From JACCZX01 sp963829995 (GTDB lineage Bacteria; Pseudomonadota; Gammaproteobacteria; Burkholderiales; Burkholderiaceae_F), in contig CAWHKW010000011.1 in assembly GCA_963829995.1 (NCBI GenBank), positions 1-64,000 of the forward strand: DNA of 64,000 nt, read 5' to 3'. The notes under the pieces are model-generated. The model searched no databases. It saw only the letters and a list, made by a program, of their open reading frames with translations, and was not told the DNA's origin. The translations under genes were made by a program, and so were the position numbers. Below, one piece after another: positions 55,790 to 64,000 of this stretch. Positions within the stretch are counted from its first letter, which is position 1; the number at the start of each line of letters is the position of its first letter.

Positions 55790-56992
55790 CTAGAAAAACG
55801 CCTGAATACCCGTCTGCGCGCGCCCCAGAATCAGCGCGTGAATATCGTGCGTGCCCTCGTAGGTGTTGACTACTTCGAGGTTGGCCATGTGGCGCACCAC
55901 GCCGTACTCGTCGCTGATGCCGTTGCCGCCCAGCATGTCGCGCGCGACGCGCGCGATGTCGAGCGCCTTGCCGCACGAGTTGCGCTTGACGATCGATGTG
56001 ATCTCGGTTGCGGCGGTGCCTTCGTCCTTCATGCGTCCCAGACGTAGGCATCCCTGCAGGCCAAGGGCAATTTCAGTTTGCATGTCGGCCAGCTTTTTCT
56101 GCACCAGCTGATTCGCCGCGAGCGGGCGTCCGAACTGCTTACGGTCGAGCACGTACTGACGCGCGGTGTGCCAGCATGCTTCGGCTGCGCCTAGGGCGCC
56201 CCACGCGATGCCGTAGCGGGCGGAGTTCAGGCAGACGAACGGCCCCTTCAAACCCTCGACGTTGGGTAGTTCGTTTTCGGCTGGCACGAAGACGTCGTCC
56301 ATCACGATCTCGCCGGTGATCGACGCGCGCAAGCCGAACTTGCCGTGAATCGGTGGTGCCGACAGGCCCTTTGCGCCCTTGTCGAGGATGTAGCCGCGGA
56401 TGTTGCCTGCGTCGTTCTTCGCCCACACGACAAACACGTCCGCTATCGGCGAGTTGCTGATCCACATCTTGGAGCCGCTCAGGCGAAAGCCGCCGTCAGC
56501 AGCTTTCGCGCGCGTTTCCATGCTGCCGGGGTCCGAGCCGTGATTGGGCTCGGTCAAGCCAAAGCACCCGATCCATTCGCCGGTGGCGAGTTTCGGAAGA
56601 TATTTTTTCCGTTGCGCTTCGGAGCCGAACTCGAAGATCGGCAGCATTACCAGCGAGCTTTGCACGCTCATCATCGAGCGGTAGCCCGAATCGACTTTCT
56701 CGATCTCGCGCGCGATCAAGCCGTAGCAGACGTAGTTCAGTGCGTGCCCGCCGTACTCGGCCGGCAATGTCGCACCCAGCACGCCGAGCTCGCCCATCTC
56801 GCGGAATATCGATGGATCGGTCTTTTCATGGCGAAATGCTTCGAGAATGCGAGGCGCCAGCTTGTCCTGCGCGTAGGCCTGCGCAGCGTCGCGCACCATC
56901 CGCTCGTCGGCGGTTAGCTGATCCTCCAGCAGGAATGGGTCGTCCCACTTGAACGAGGCCTTTAACTTTCGAGACGATTCAGGGGCGTTCAT
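55790..56992 (-). CDS. gcdH: Glutaryl-CoA dehydrogenase
   Basis: Acyl-CoA dehydrogenase family flavoprotein that oxidises and decarboxylates glutaryl-CoA to crotonyl-CoA in lysine, tryptophan and aromatic catabolism. The product is 400 residues. It has the glutaryl-type DERMVRDAAQAYAQDKL N-terminus, the FAD loop GCFGLTEPNHGSDPGSM, ISNSPIADVFVVWAK, and the catalytic Glu near residue 379 in NTYEGTHDIHAL, followed by the GcdH-type ending ILGRAQTGIQAF. The arginine that binds the gamma-carboxyl is expected in the N-terminal half and was not confirmed by eye. It stands alone between the VIT gene and divergent fdsG, with no CoA-transferase gene beside it. Confidence 0.92.
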   Translation of the reverse strand: MNAPESSRKLKASFKWDDPFLLEDQLTADERMVRDAAQAYAQDKLAPRILEAFRHEKTDPSIFREMGELGVLGATLPAEYGGHALNYVCYGLIAREIEKVDSGYRSMMSVQSSLVMLPIFEFGSEAQRKKYLPKLATGEWIGCFGLTEPNHGSDPGSMETRAKAADGGFRLSGSKMWISNSPIADVFVVWAKNDAGNIRGYILDKGAKGLSAPPIHGKFGLRASITGEIVMDDVFVPAENELPNVEGLKGPFVCLNSARYGIAWGALGAAEACWHTARQYVLDRKQFGRPLAANQLVQKKLADMQTEIALGLQGCLRLGRMKDEGTAATEITSIVKRNSCGKALDIARVARDMLGGNGISDEYGVVRHMANLEVVNTYEGTHDIHALILGRAQTGIQAFF

Positions 56993-57007
56993 CGCGTGAG
57001 CACAAAA

Positions 57008-57021
57008 TTGACGGAGATCAA
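57008..57021. promoter_or_regulatory. FNR/CRP-like palindrome between gcdH and fdsG
   Basis: TTGAC-N4-ATCAA, matching the FNR/ANR consensus TTGAT-N4-ATCAA at 9 of 10 positions. It is centred about 22 bases upstream of the gcdH ATG and about 114 bases upstream of the fdsG ATG. Such a position could repress gcdH or activate fds. Evidence is only the match. Confidence 0.4.
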
Positions 57022-57128
57022 TACTACGCCGCGTCGCCGTTGATAGACTGACCGAGGGGCCACGCGCCGGGTCTCAGCTGGGTCTCGATACTTTGCCTTC
57101 TCCGCGTGCCGCCAGACGGCAACTCCTG

Positions 57129-57620
57129 ATGACTGATGTGGGTTCACTGTTTCCATCCGATGCCCTGGCCACCGTGCGCAGCGCGCTGGAACGCCACGCC
57201 AACGAGCCTGGCGCATTGCTGCCCATCCTGCACGACGTGCAGGATGCGCTCGGGTACATCCCGGCCGACGTGGTGCCGGTCATCGCGAAGGGCCTGAATC
57301 TTTCGCGCGCCGAAGTGCACGGCGTTATCACTTACTACCATCACTTTCGAACCGAGCCCGCAGGGCGCACAGTCGTGCAGGTGTGCCGCGCCGAGTCATG
57401 CAAGGCGTGCGGCGCTGATGCGTTGATGGCGCACGCCGAAAAGGTGCTCGGGTGTGCGTCACATCACACGCGTGCCGACGGCGCCTACACGCTGGAGCCG
57501 GTGTACTGCCTGGGCATGTGCGCATCGTCGCCGGCGATCATGGTCGGTGAGAAGCTGTATGCGCGTGTGACACCGGACAAGTTCGATCGCTTGGTGGCAG
57601 CGCACGGATCCCCGGCATGA
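57129..57620 (+). CDS. fdsG: NAD-dependent formate dehydrogenase gamma subunit
   Basis: Thioredoxin-like [2Fe-2S] subunit of the soluble Fds formate dehydrogenase, homologous to NuoE. The product is 163 residues. The 24-kDa domain begins LLPILHDVQDALGYIPADVV. Four cluster cysteines are in VCRAESCKACG and YCLGMCASSP. The ATG at 57129 fits the family start; a TTG upstream is possible. The stop overlaps the fdsB ATG (ATGA). Confidence 0.95.
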   Translation: MTDVGSLFPSDALATVRSALERHANEPGALLPILHDVQDALGYIPADVVPVIAKGLNLSRAEVHGVITYYHHFRTEPAGRTVVQVCRAESCKACGADALMAHAEKVLGCASHHTRADGAYTLEPVYCLGMCASSPAIMVGEKLYARVTPDKFDRLVAAHGSPA

Positions 57621-59173
57621 GTTCCACAAGAATCTACGTGCCGCGCGACTCGGCAGCGTTGGCTGTCGGTGCCGACGAGGTCGCTGCCGCATTGCGTGCC
57701 GAAAGCGCCCGTCGCGGCTTCGCGCTCGACCTGGTGCGTAACAGTTCGCGCGGCCTCTTCTGGCTTGAGCCGCTGGTGGAAGTGGACACACCACAGGGCC
57801 GCGTCGCTTATGGACCGGTGACACCGGAAGACGTGCCGGCATTGCTCGACGCTGTGCTCGGCGGCGGCGCGCACGCGCTTTCTCAGGGGCCGGTCGAAGC
57901 GATTCCGTATCTGGCGAAGCAGCAGCGTTTGACATTTGCGCGCATGGGCATCACCGACCCGCTGTCGCTGGTCGACTATGAGGCGCACGAAGGCTGGGCC
58001 GGGCTGAAGCGCGCGCTTGAGCTCGATGGCGCCGCGATCGTTGAGCAAGTGACGCAATCGGGCCTGCGCGGTCGCGGTGGCGCGGCGTTTCCCGCGGGCA
58101 TCAAGTGGCAGACCGTTTTGAAGACAGACGCCGCGCAAAAGTACGTCGTGTGCAATGCCGACGAAGGCGACTCGGGAACATTTTCCGACCGAATGACGAT
58201 GGAAGGCGATCCGTACATGCTGATCGAAGGCATGACGATCGCAGGCCTCGCCGTTGGCGCAACGCAAGGCTATGTGTACATCCGCTCGGAGTACCCGCAT
58301 GCGGTCGCGGTGATGAACGAAGCGGTCGCCCATGCGACGGCCGCTGGCTATCTTGGAAACAACGTGTGCGGCTCGGGCCGAGCATTCCATATGCACGTGC
58401 GCAAGGCGGCCGGCTCGTACGTATGTGGCGAAGAGACGGCCATGCTGGAAAGCATCGAAGGCAAGCGCGGCATCGTGCGCGCGAAGCCGCCGCTGCCCGC
58501 GATCGCGGGTCTGTTCGGTCAGCCGTCGGTGATCAACAACGTCATCACCTTCGCCAGCGTGCCGTTGATCCTGTCGCGCGGCGCCCAGTTCTATCGCGAC
58601 TACGGCATGGGCCGCTCGACGGGCACGCTGCCGTTCCAGCTTGCCGGGAACATCAAGTACGGCGGTCTGGTCGAACGAGCGTTCGGTATCACTTTGCGAG
58701 AGCTGCTCTATGACTTCGGCGGTGGCAGCCGCTCGGGACGGCCGATCAAGGCGGTGCAGGTGGGCGGTCCGCTGGGCACGTACCTGCCTGAATCGCAGTG
58801 GGACCTCCCGCTCGACTACGAGGCCTACGCGGCCGCGGGCGCGGTGGTGGGGCACGGCGGAATCGTCGTGCACGATGACACGGCTGACATGTCGCAGCTC
58901 GCGCGCTATGCGATGGAATTCTGCGCGATCGAGTCGTGCGGCAAGTGCACGCCGTGCCGGATCGGCTCGACGCGAGGCATGGAGGTTATTGACCGCATTT
59001 CAAGTAATCAGAACAGGGCGCAGCAGGTCATTCTTTTGCGTGATCTGTGCGATACCATGGTGAACGGCAGCCTGTGCGCGATGGGCAGCATGACGCCGCT
59101 GCCGGTTCTGTCAGCGCTGAACCACTATCCCGAAGACTTCGGGATAACCAGGCCGGATCAACAGGCGGCCTGA
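57617..59173 (+). CDS. fdsB: NAD-dependent formate dehydrogenase beta subunit
   Basis: FMN- and NADH-binding subunit, homologous to NuoF with an N-terminal thioredoxin-like extension. The product is 518 residues. Flavin and NADH motifs are GLRGRGGAAFPAGIKW and CNADEGDSGTFSDRM; the [4Fe-4S] site is ESCGKCTPCRIGSTRG with the last Cys in NGSLCAMGSM. An N-terminal region of about 120 residues precedes the NuoF part. It lies in the operon fdsGBA-fdhD-fdsD. Confidence 0.96.
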   Translation: MSSTRIYVPRDSAALAVGADEVAAALRAESARRGFALDLVRNSSRGLFWLEPLVEVDTPQGRVAYGPVTPEDVPALLDAVLGGGAHALSQGPVEAIPYLAKQQRLTFARMGITDPLSLVDYEAHEGWAGLKRALELDGAAIVEQVTQSGLRGRGGAAFPAGIKWQTVLKTDAAQKYVVCNADEGDSGTFSDRMTMEGDPYMLIEGMTIAGLAVGATQGYVYIRSEYPHAVAVMNEAVAHATAAGYLGNNVCGSGRAFHMHVRKAAGSYVCGEETAMLESIEGKRGIVRAKPPLPAIAGLFGQPSVINNVITFASVPLILSRGAQFYRDYGMGRSTGTLPFQLAGNIKYGGLVERAFGITLRELLYDFGGGSRSGRPIKAVQVGGPLGTYLPESQWDLPLDYEAYAAAGAVVGHGGIVVHDDTADMSQLARYAMEFCAIESCGKCTPCRIGSTRGMEVIDRISSNQNRAQQVILLRDLCDTMVNGSLCAMGSMTPLPVLSALNHYPEDFGITRPDQQAA

Positions 59174-59186
59174 GTAGGAGAACAAC

Positions 59187-62105
59187 ATGTACACGGAAGT
59201 AAGGCGAGAAATCGACTACGGCACTCCCGCCTCGAAGTCAGTGGAGACCGTCACGCTCGAGATCGATGGCGAATCGGTCACGGTGCCGAAGGGCACGTCA
59301 CTGATGCGCGCCGCCGCCGAGGCCGGCATCAGCGTTCCGAAGCTCTGCGCGACCGACAGCCTGAATGCATTCGGTTCGTGCCGGCTGTGCCTGATCGAGA
59401 TCGACGGCCGCAAGGGCTATCCGGCATCGTGCACGACTCCGGCCGAAGCCGGCATGAAGGTGCGCACGCAAAGTCCTCGACTGCAGCAGCTGCGTCAGGG
59501 CGTGATGGAGCTCTACATGTCCGATCACCCGGCCGACTGCCAGGCATGCAGCCGGATGAACGGCGATTGCGAGCTGCAGGAAATGGCGGTTGCGGTTGGA
59601 CTATCGGACGTGCGCTACGGAGTCGGTAACCAGTACGGCGGTGCCCATCACCTGAATGACACCAAAGACGAGTCGAACCCGTACTTCGCGTACGACCCGG
59701 CCAAGTGCATCGTCTGCTACCGCTGTGTGCGCGCGTGCGAGGAAACGCAGGGCACGTTTGCGTTGACGGTCAGTGGCCGCGGGTTTGCATCACGCATCGC
59801 AGCCGGGCAGGACCAGGCTTTCATGGACAGCGAATGCGTCAGCTGCGGCGCGTGCGTGCAGGCGTGCCCGACCGGGTCGTTGCAGGAAAAGACCTTGATC
59901 AAGCTCGGCCTGCCCGAGAAAAGCGTCCTCACGACCTGCGCGTATTGCGGGGTGGGCTGCGGATTCAGGGCCGAGATGAAGGGCAGCCAGGTTGTCAACA
60001 TGGTGCCGTGGAAGGATGGCAAGGCCAACGAAGGTCACTCGTGCGTCAAAGGCCGCTTCGCGTGGGGCTACGCGACGCACAAGGACCGCATCACGAAGCC
60101 GATGATTCGCAAGAAGATCAGCGATCCGTGGCAGGAAGTGAGCTGGGACGAAGCGATCAACTACGCCGCTTCGGAGTTCAAGCGCCTGCAGGCGACGTAC
60201 GGCATAGATTCGATCGGCGGCATCACCTCCTCACGCTGCACCAACGAAGAAACGTATCTGGTGCAAAAACTGGTGCGCGCGGCATTCGGCAACAACAACG
60301 TCGATACCTGCGCACGTGTCTGCCACTCGCCCACAGGCTACGGCCTTGGCCAGACGTTCGGAACGTCGGCCGGTACGCAGACCTTCAAGTCGGTCGAGCA
60401 GTCGGATGTGATCATGATCATCGGTGCCAATCCGACCGATGCGCACCCGGTGTTCGCGTCTCGCATGCGCAGGCGTTTACGCGAGGGCGCCAAGCTGATC
60501 ATCGTTGATCCACGCAAGATTGATCTGGTTGACTCGCCGCACGTGAAGTCTGATTTCCACCTGCCGCTGAAGCCCGGCACCAACGTTGCGGTCATCACGG
60601 CGCTGGCGCATGTGGTGGTTACCGAAGGCTTTCTCGCCGAGCAGTACATCGGCGAGCGTTGCGACGACAAGAGCTTCCGCGAATGGAGGGATTTCGTCGC
60701 GCGGCCCGAGAACTCGCCCGAGGCATTCGAAGCGGTCACCGGTGTGCGAGCCGATCTGATCCGCGGCGCCGCGCGGCTGTTTGCGACCGGCAACGTCGAA
60801 GGCAAGCTTGGCGAGCGGCGTCCGAACAGTGCGATTTACTACGGACTCGGCGTGACCGAGCACGCGCAGGGCTCGACGATGGTGATGGGGATCGCGAATC
60901 TTGCGATGGCCACCGGCAACGTCGGTCGCGAAGGCGTAGGTGTCAACCCGCTACGCGGTCAGAACAACGTGCAGGGCTCGTGCGACATGGGATCGTTCCC
61001 GCACGAACTGCCGGGCTATCGGCATATCTCCGACACCACGGTCCGCAGCACTTTCGATGCGGCGTGGGGCGTGACGTTGAACCCCGAGCCGGGGCTGCGC
61101 ATTCCGAACATGTTCGACGCCGCGCACGACGGCAGCTTCAAGGGCCTGTACTGCCAGGGCGAAGACATCGTGCAGTCGGATCCGAACACTCAACACGTCG
61201 CGTCTGCACTGACGGAGCTGGAATGTGTCGTCGTGCAGGACATCTTCCTCAACGAGACAGCCAAGTATGCGCATGTGTTTTTGCCCGGCTCGTCGTTCCT
61301 CGAAAAGGACGGCACGTTCACCAACGCCGAGCGCCGCATCTCGCGCGTACGCAAGGTGATGGAGCCGCTGGGCGAGTTGGCCGACTGGGAAGTGACCGTC
61401 AGGCTGTCGAACGCGCTCGGATATCCAATGCACTACACGCACCCCGAGCAGATCATGCAGGAGATCGCCGAGCTGACACCGACCTTCCGTGGCGTCAGCT
61501 TCGAGAAGATCGACCGCCTGGGCAGTGTGCAGTGGCCGTGCAACGAAAACACGGAAGAGGCCGGCACATCGATCATGCACGTCGACAAGTTCGTGCGCGG
61601 CAAGGGGCGCTTCATCATCACGCAGTACGTGCCGAGCGAAGAGAGAGTGACACGCAAGTACCCGCTGTTGCTGACCACCGGACGCATCCTGTCGCAGTAC
61701 AACGTCGGCGCGCAGACACGTCGCACCGAGAACAACCGTTGGCACGACGAGGATCGGTTGGAGATCCATCCGCACGATGCTCAGGATCGCGGCATCAAGA
61801 ACGGCGACTGGGTCGGCGTCGAAAGCCGCGCGGGCCAAACCGTATTGCGCGCGGTGCTGAGCGAAAACATGCAGCCGGGTGTGATCTACACGACGTTCCA
61901 CTTTCCGGAGTCGGGCGCCAATGTCATTACGACCGATAGCTCCGACTGGGCCACCAACTGTCCGGAGTACAAGGTCACGGCGGTGCAGGTGATGCCGGTG
62001 GCGCAACCATCAAGCTGGCAACGCGAGTACTCCGAGTTCAATACGACGCAGTTGAACCTTCTCGCGCAGGCGAGGAAGAAACCGGCTGAGGTAGTCGGAA
62101 ATTGA
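59187..62105 (+). CDS. fdsA: NAD-dependent formate dehydrogenase alpha subunit (molybdenum)
   Basis: Catalytic subunit with Mo bis-molybdopterin guanine dinucleotide. The product is 972 residues. The N-terminal [2Fe-2S] ferredoxin domain has CATDSLNAFGSCRLC; a His/Cys-type and two [4Fe-4S] clusters follow in ADCQACSRMNGDCEL, CIVCYRCVRACEETQG and CVSCGACVQACP; the catalytic-domain [4Fe-4S] site is CAYCGVGCGF with CVKGRF. The Mo-ligating Cys (not Sec) is residue 379 in ARVCHSPTGYG, next to the HS of the active site. The C-terminal dinucleotide-binding domain has LLTTGRILSQYN. Oxidises formate, which boxC produces. Confidence 0.97.
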   Translation: MYTEVRREIDYGTPASKSVETVTLEIDGESVTVPKGTSLMRAAAEAGISVPKLCATDSLNAFGSCRLCLIEIDGRKGYPASCTTPAEAGMKVRTQSPRLQQLRQGVMELYMSDHPADCQACSRMNGDCELQEMAVAVGLSDVRYGVGNQYGGAHHLNDTKDESNPYFAYDPAKCIVCYRCVRACEETQGTFALTVSGRGFASRIAAGQDQAFMDSECVSCGACVQACPTGSLQEKTLIKLGLPEKSVLTTCAYCGVGCGFRAEMKGSQVVNMVPWKDGKANEGHSCVKGRFAWGYATHKDRITKPMIRKKISDPWQEVSWDEAINYAASEFKRLQATYGIDSIGGITSSRCTNEETYLVQKLVRAAFGNNNVDTCARVCHSPTGYGLGQTFGTSAGTQTFKSVEQSDVIMIIGANPTDAHPVFASRMRRRLREGAKLIIVDPRKIDLVDSPHVKSDFHLPLKPGTNVAVITALAHVVVTEGFLAEQYIGERCDDKSFREWRDFVARPENSPEAFEAVTGVRADLIRGAARLFATGNVEGKLGERRPNSAIYYGLGVTEHAQGSTMVMGIANLAMATGNVGREGVGVNPLRGQNNVQGSCDMGSFPHELPGYRHISDTTVRSTFDAAWGVTLNPEPGLRIPNMFDAAHDGSFKGLYCQGEDIVQSDPNTQHVASALTELECVVVQDIFLNETAKYAHVFLPGSSFLEKDGTFTNAERRISRVRKVMEPLGELADWEVTVRLSNALGYPMHYTHPEQIMQEIAELTPTFRGVSFEKIDRLGSVQWPCNENTEEAGTSIMHVDKFVRGKGRFIITQYVPSEERVTRKYPLLLTTGRILSQYNVGAQTRRTENNRWHDEDRLEIHPHDAQDRGIKNGDWVGVESRAGQTVLRAVLSENMQPGVIYTTFHFPESGANVITTDSSDWATNCPEYKVTAVQVMPVAQPSSWQREYSEFNTTQLNLLAQARKKPAEVVGN

Positions 62106-62962
62106 AACCCGACGATGCCGAGTTGCGTCCGGCCGGTGCCAGCCAGGCAACCGTTACGACGCATCGTGCCGGTCGCACCGAACGCGCGACCGACTGGCTG
62201 GCCGACGAGGTGCCGGTGGCGCTCGTGTTCAATGGAATTTCGCACGCAGTGATGCTGGCGACGCCGGCCGACCTCGATGATTTCGCACTTGGATTCGGCC
62301 TTACCGAAGGATTGCTGGCCGAGGCATCGGAGCTGCATGACGTCGAAATTCAGGAGACCCGACTCGGCGTCGAAGTGCATATGGAAGTCGCCGGTGCGTG
62401 CGAATTCAGGCTTAAGGAACGTCGCCGCAATCTGACCGGGCGCACGGGTTGCGGTCTGTGCGGCACCGAGAGCCTCGAGCACGTGCACCGCGCTTTGCCG
62501 ACGCTCACAGTTGGCGCGCAGCGTATTCACGTCACCGCGGCAGCCGTTGCCCGCGCGCTGCGCAGCTTGCGCGAAGCGCAGGCGCTGCAACAGTCCACCG
62601 GTGCCGCGCACGCCGCAGCGTGGTGCAGCCCCGACGGTGAGGCATTGATTCTGCGCGAGGACATCGGCCGTCATAACGCGCTCGACAAGCTGGCCGGTGC
62701 GATGTCGCGTGCGGGAACTGATGCGAGCCAAGGCTTCGTGTGCGTTACGAGTCGAGCAAGCTTCGAGATGGTGCAGAAGACCGCGATGACCGGCGCGTCG
62801 ATGCTGGTCGCAGTTTCGGCGCCGACGGTGCTCGCCGTGCGAACCGCGCAAGCCGCGGGGTTGGCTCTCGCGGGCTTCGCGCGCCGCGAAGACTTCGTTG
62901 CCTACACGTCGCCCGAGCGGTTCGGTCTCGCACCGGCATCAACGAAATTAGCAACCGACTGA
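62102..62962 (+). CDS. fdhD: Formate dehydrogenase accessory sulfurtransferase
   Basis: Sulfurates the Mo cofactor of formate dehydrogenase. The product is 286 residues. The motif GRTGCGLCGTESLE carries the two cysteines of the CxxC that relays sulfur from IscS. EDIGRHNALDKLAGA and SRASFEMVQKTAMTG are the remaining FdhD signatures. TTG start overlaps the fdsA stop (TTGA). Present in the fds operon as usual. Confidence 0.95.
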   Translation: MKPDDAELRPAGASQATVTTHRAGRTERATDWLADEVPVALVFNGISHAVMLATPADLDDFALGFGLTEGLLAEASELHDVEIQETRLGVEVHMEVAGACEFRLKERRRNLTGRTGCGLCGTESLEHVHRALPTLTVGAQRIHVTAAAVARALRSLREAQALQQSTGAAHAAAWCSPDGEALILREDIGRHNALDKLAGAMSRAGTDASQGFVCVTSRASFEMVQKTAMTGASMLVAVSAPTVLAVRTAQAAGLALAGFARREDFVAYTSPERFGLAPASTKLATD

Positions 62963-62973
62963 GTGCCGCGCTC

Positions 62974-63238
62974 GTGAATCCGAAAACGCTGGTTCACATG
63001 GCGAATCGCATCGGCGAATTCTTTCAGGCGATGCCCGATCGGCGAGGAAGCGTTGCAAGGCGTTGCCACTCACATCCGAAAGTTCTGGGATCCGCGCATG
63101 CGGCGTGAGCTGCTGGCGTATCTCGATCAGCAAGCGGGCGAGGGCTTGTCGGAGCTAGTGCTGACTTCGTTGCACCAGCACCGCTCGACGCTATCAGCCG
63201 ATCAGGTCAGCCACGCCGATAGACCTACCGGCGGATAG
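62974..63238 (+). CDS. fdsD: Formate dehydrogenase delta subunit, frame-disrupted
   Basis: Small subunit or accessory protein of Fds, needed for enzyme assembly in Rhodobacter and Cupriavidus. A GTG start gives VNPKTLVHMANRIGEFFQAMPD, then the frame changes with an extra G at 63041-63042 to continue EEALQGVATHIRKFWDPRMRRELLAYLDQQ. The KFWDPRMRRELL segment is the FdsD signature. Corrected length is 87 residues, longer than many homologues by a few C-terminal residues. Last gene of the operon. Confidence 0.9.
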
Positions 63239-63303
63239 TCTGGCGAGCAGTGTTGTTAGTCGCGATTGACATCCTGCGTTCTCCGGCGCATCGTGCCTCG
63301 GCC

Positions 63304-63801
63304 ATGCACCTAAGCCCGGTTTCGATAGCCCTCGTCGCAGCGACGCTCGTCATCGCTCCCGCGTCGGCAGCGCCCGAAATCTACAAGTGGGTCGAGGCCG
63401 ACGGTTCGGTCCACTACGGCAATACTCCTCCCGCGCGGACGAAGAACGTGCGTCTGGTCGGAATGGATTCGGGCACCGTCAGCGTTGTGCCGGGCATGTC
63501 GAAGGAAGAAAAAGACCGGCTGCGCGAGCGCGAAGATCAAATGCGTCTGCAGCGCCTTGAACTCGAAGTCGAGGAACTCCGTGCCCGTGAACAGGCGCGC
63601 GATTACGCTCAGCCGGAAGTCATTTATACCGATGTGTATGTCCCGGCCTACGGGTACGGGCGACCCTTGCATCGTCGCGATATTGATCGCGTGAAGCCGC
63701 GCCCGGAACATCCAATTGCCAAGCCAAGACCGCCCCACCGGACGCAGCCCATAGAGGAGCTAAGCGCCCCGCGTGCACCGGCCGGAGCGCTCCGGCGCTA
63801 G
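63304..63801 (+). CDS. DUF4124-domain protein with signal peptide
   Basis: Predicted exported protein, 165 residues. Signal peptide VSIALVAATLVIAPASAAPE (cleaved near residue 20), then the DUF4124 core EIYKWVEADGSVHYGNTPP with the conserved tryptophan and YG. The middle is a predicted coiled coil (EEKDRLREREDQMRLQRLELEVEELRAREQ), and the C-terminus is rich in Pro and Arg. I chose the ATG at 63304 over an upstream GTG because of the signal peptide. Function unknown; the family is common in proteobacterial envelopes. The 199 bases from here to the window end hold no gene I can support. Confidence 0.75.
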   Translation: MHLSPVSIALVAATLVIAPASAAPEIYKWVEADGSVHYGNTPPARTKNVRLVGMDSGTVSVVPGMSKEEKDRLREREDQMRLQRLELEVEELRAREQARDYAQPEVIYTDVYVPAYGYGRPLHRRDIDRVKPRPEHPIAKPRPPHRTQPIEELSAPRAPAGALRR

Positions 63802-64000
63802 GACTTCGGACAACCGCTACAACGAGCGGCGGCCGTGACCGTCTAGCGCTGGATGGTCACGAATCGGCCAAGAGCGACACTCGATCAGTCGTGAATATGT
63901 GGCGAGCAGACGCCATAGCGACGAGGCCGCCGGGCGCGCCGGTGTCGTTGTTTTTTACAACCGAGCTAATTTGACTGGCCGCGCCTGCGACAAACCCCAA

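Noticed and set aside
63802..64000. Possible hairpin GTGACC/GGTCAC as terminator after the DUF4124 gene
   Set aside because: Only a 6-bp stem with a 14-base loop and no T tract; not distinguishable from chance.

Overview
The window is a G+C-rich chromosomal segment of a betaproteobacterium, most likely Burkholderiales or a close relative. The evidence is the gene order manB-galE-waaC-waaA, pcm-rhodanese-tolC, miaB...phoH-ybeY-corC-lnt-glyQS-plsC, rsmA-pdxA-surA-lptD facing amgK-murU, dusB-fis-purH and purCEK. A Bug-type solute receptor, a box-type aerobic benzoate pathway, an Fds-type soluble formate dehydrogenase and a PEP-CTERM (exosortase-sorted) protein point the same way. GTG and TTG starts and 1-4 base stop/start overlaps are common.

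Layout: 1-4.5 kb, hexose phosphate, UDP-galactose and LPS core genes. 4.5-7.1 kb (minus), TolC, rhodanese and protein repair methyltransferase. 7.2-9.9 kb, thiD, tRNA-Met, a small lipoprotein and miaB. 10-12.9 kb, a large secreted or lipid-anchored zinc metalloprotease. 12.9-21.6 kb, a long housekeeping run (phoH, ybeY, corC, lnt, glyQ, glyS, plsC, ygjP-like). 21.6-27.1 kb (minus), the lptD-surA-pdxA-rsmA operon. 27.2-33.2 kb, amgK-murU (peptidoglycan recycling), a UbiH-type monooxygenase, dusB, fis and purH. 33.2-33.7 kb, two palindromic repeat modules facing each other. 33.7-36.4 kb (minus), a Bug receptor and an M14 carboxypeptidase. 36.5-40.7 kb, dgkA, purC, purE, purK and sua5. 40.8-42.2 kb, a PEP-CTERM GDSL hydrolase behind a good sigma-54 promoter. 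42-52.6 kb, an aerobic benzoate module: a Liv-type ABC transporter, an alpha/beta hydrolase and benzoate-CoA ligase on the minus strand, divergent from boxC, boxB and a MaoC-like gene. The reductase gene boxA is not in the window. 52.8-55.7 kb, a VIT/DUF2135 protein. 55.8-57 kb (minus), glutaryl-CoA dehydrogenase. 57.1-63.2 kb, fdsGBA-fdhD-fdsD. 63.3-63.8 kb, a DUF4124 protein.

The most pervasive feature is a set of about a dozen single-base disruptions. Almost all look like one extra base, and they interrupt otherwise well-conserved genes (manB, waaC, miaB, the metalloprotease three times, phoH, purH, sua5, maoC, the VIT protein, fdsD, probably the surA leader). The genes read correctly once one base is skipped, so I annotate each as one gene. 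Consensus or assembly error is the simplest explanation.

I found no clear undescribed multi-gene system. The best candidates for something new are the paired palindromic modules after purH, whose stems co-vary between copies, and the sigma-54/leader-ORF arrangement in front of the PEP-CTERM hydrolase.
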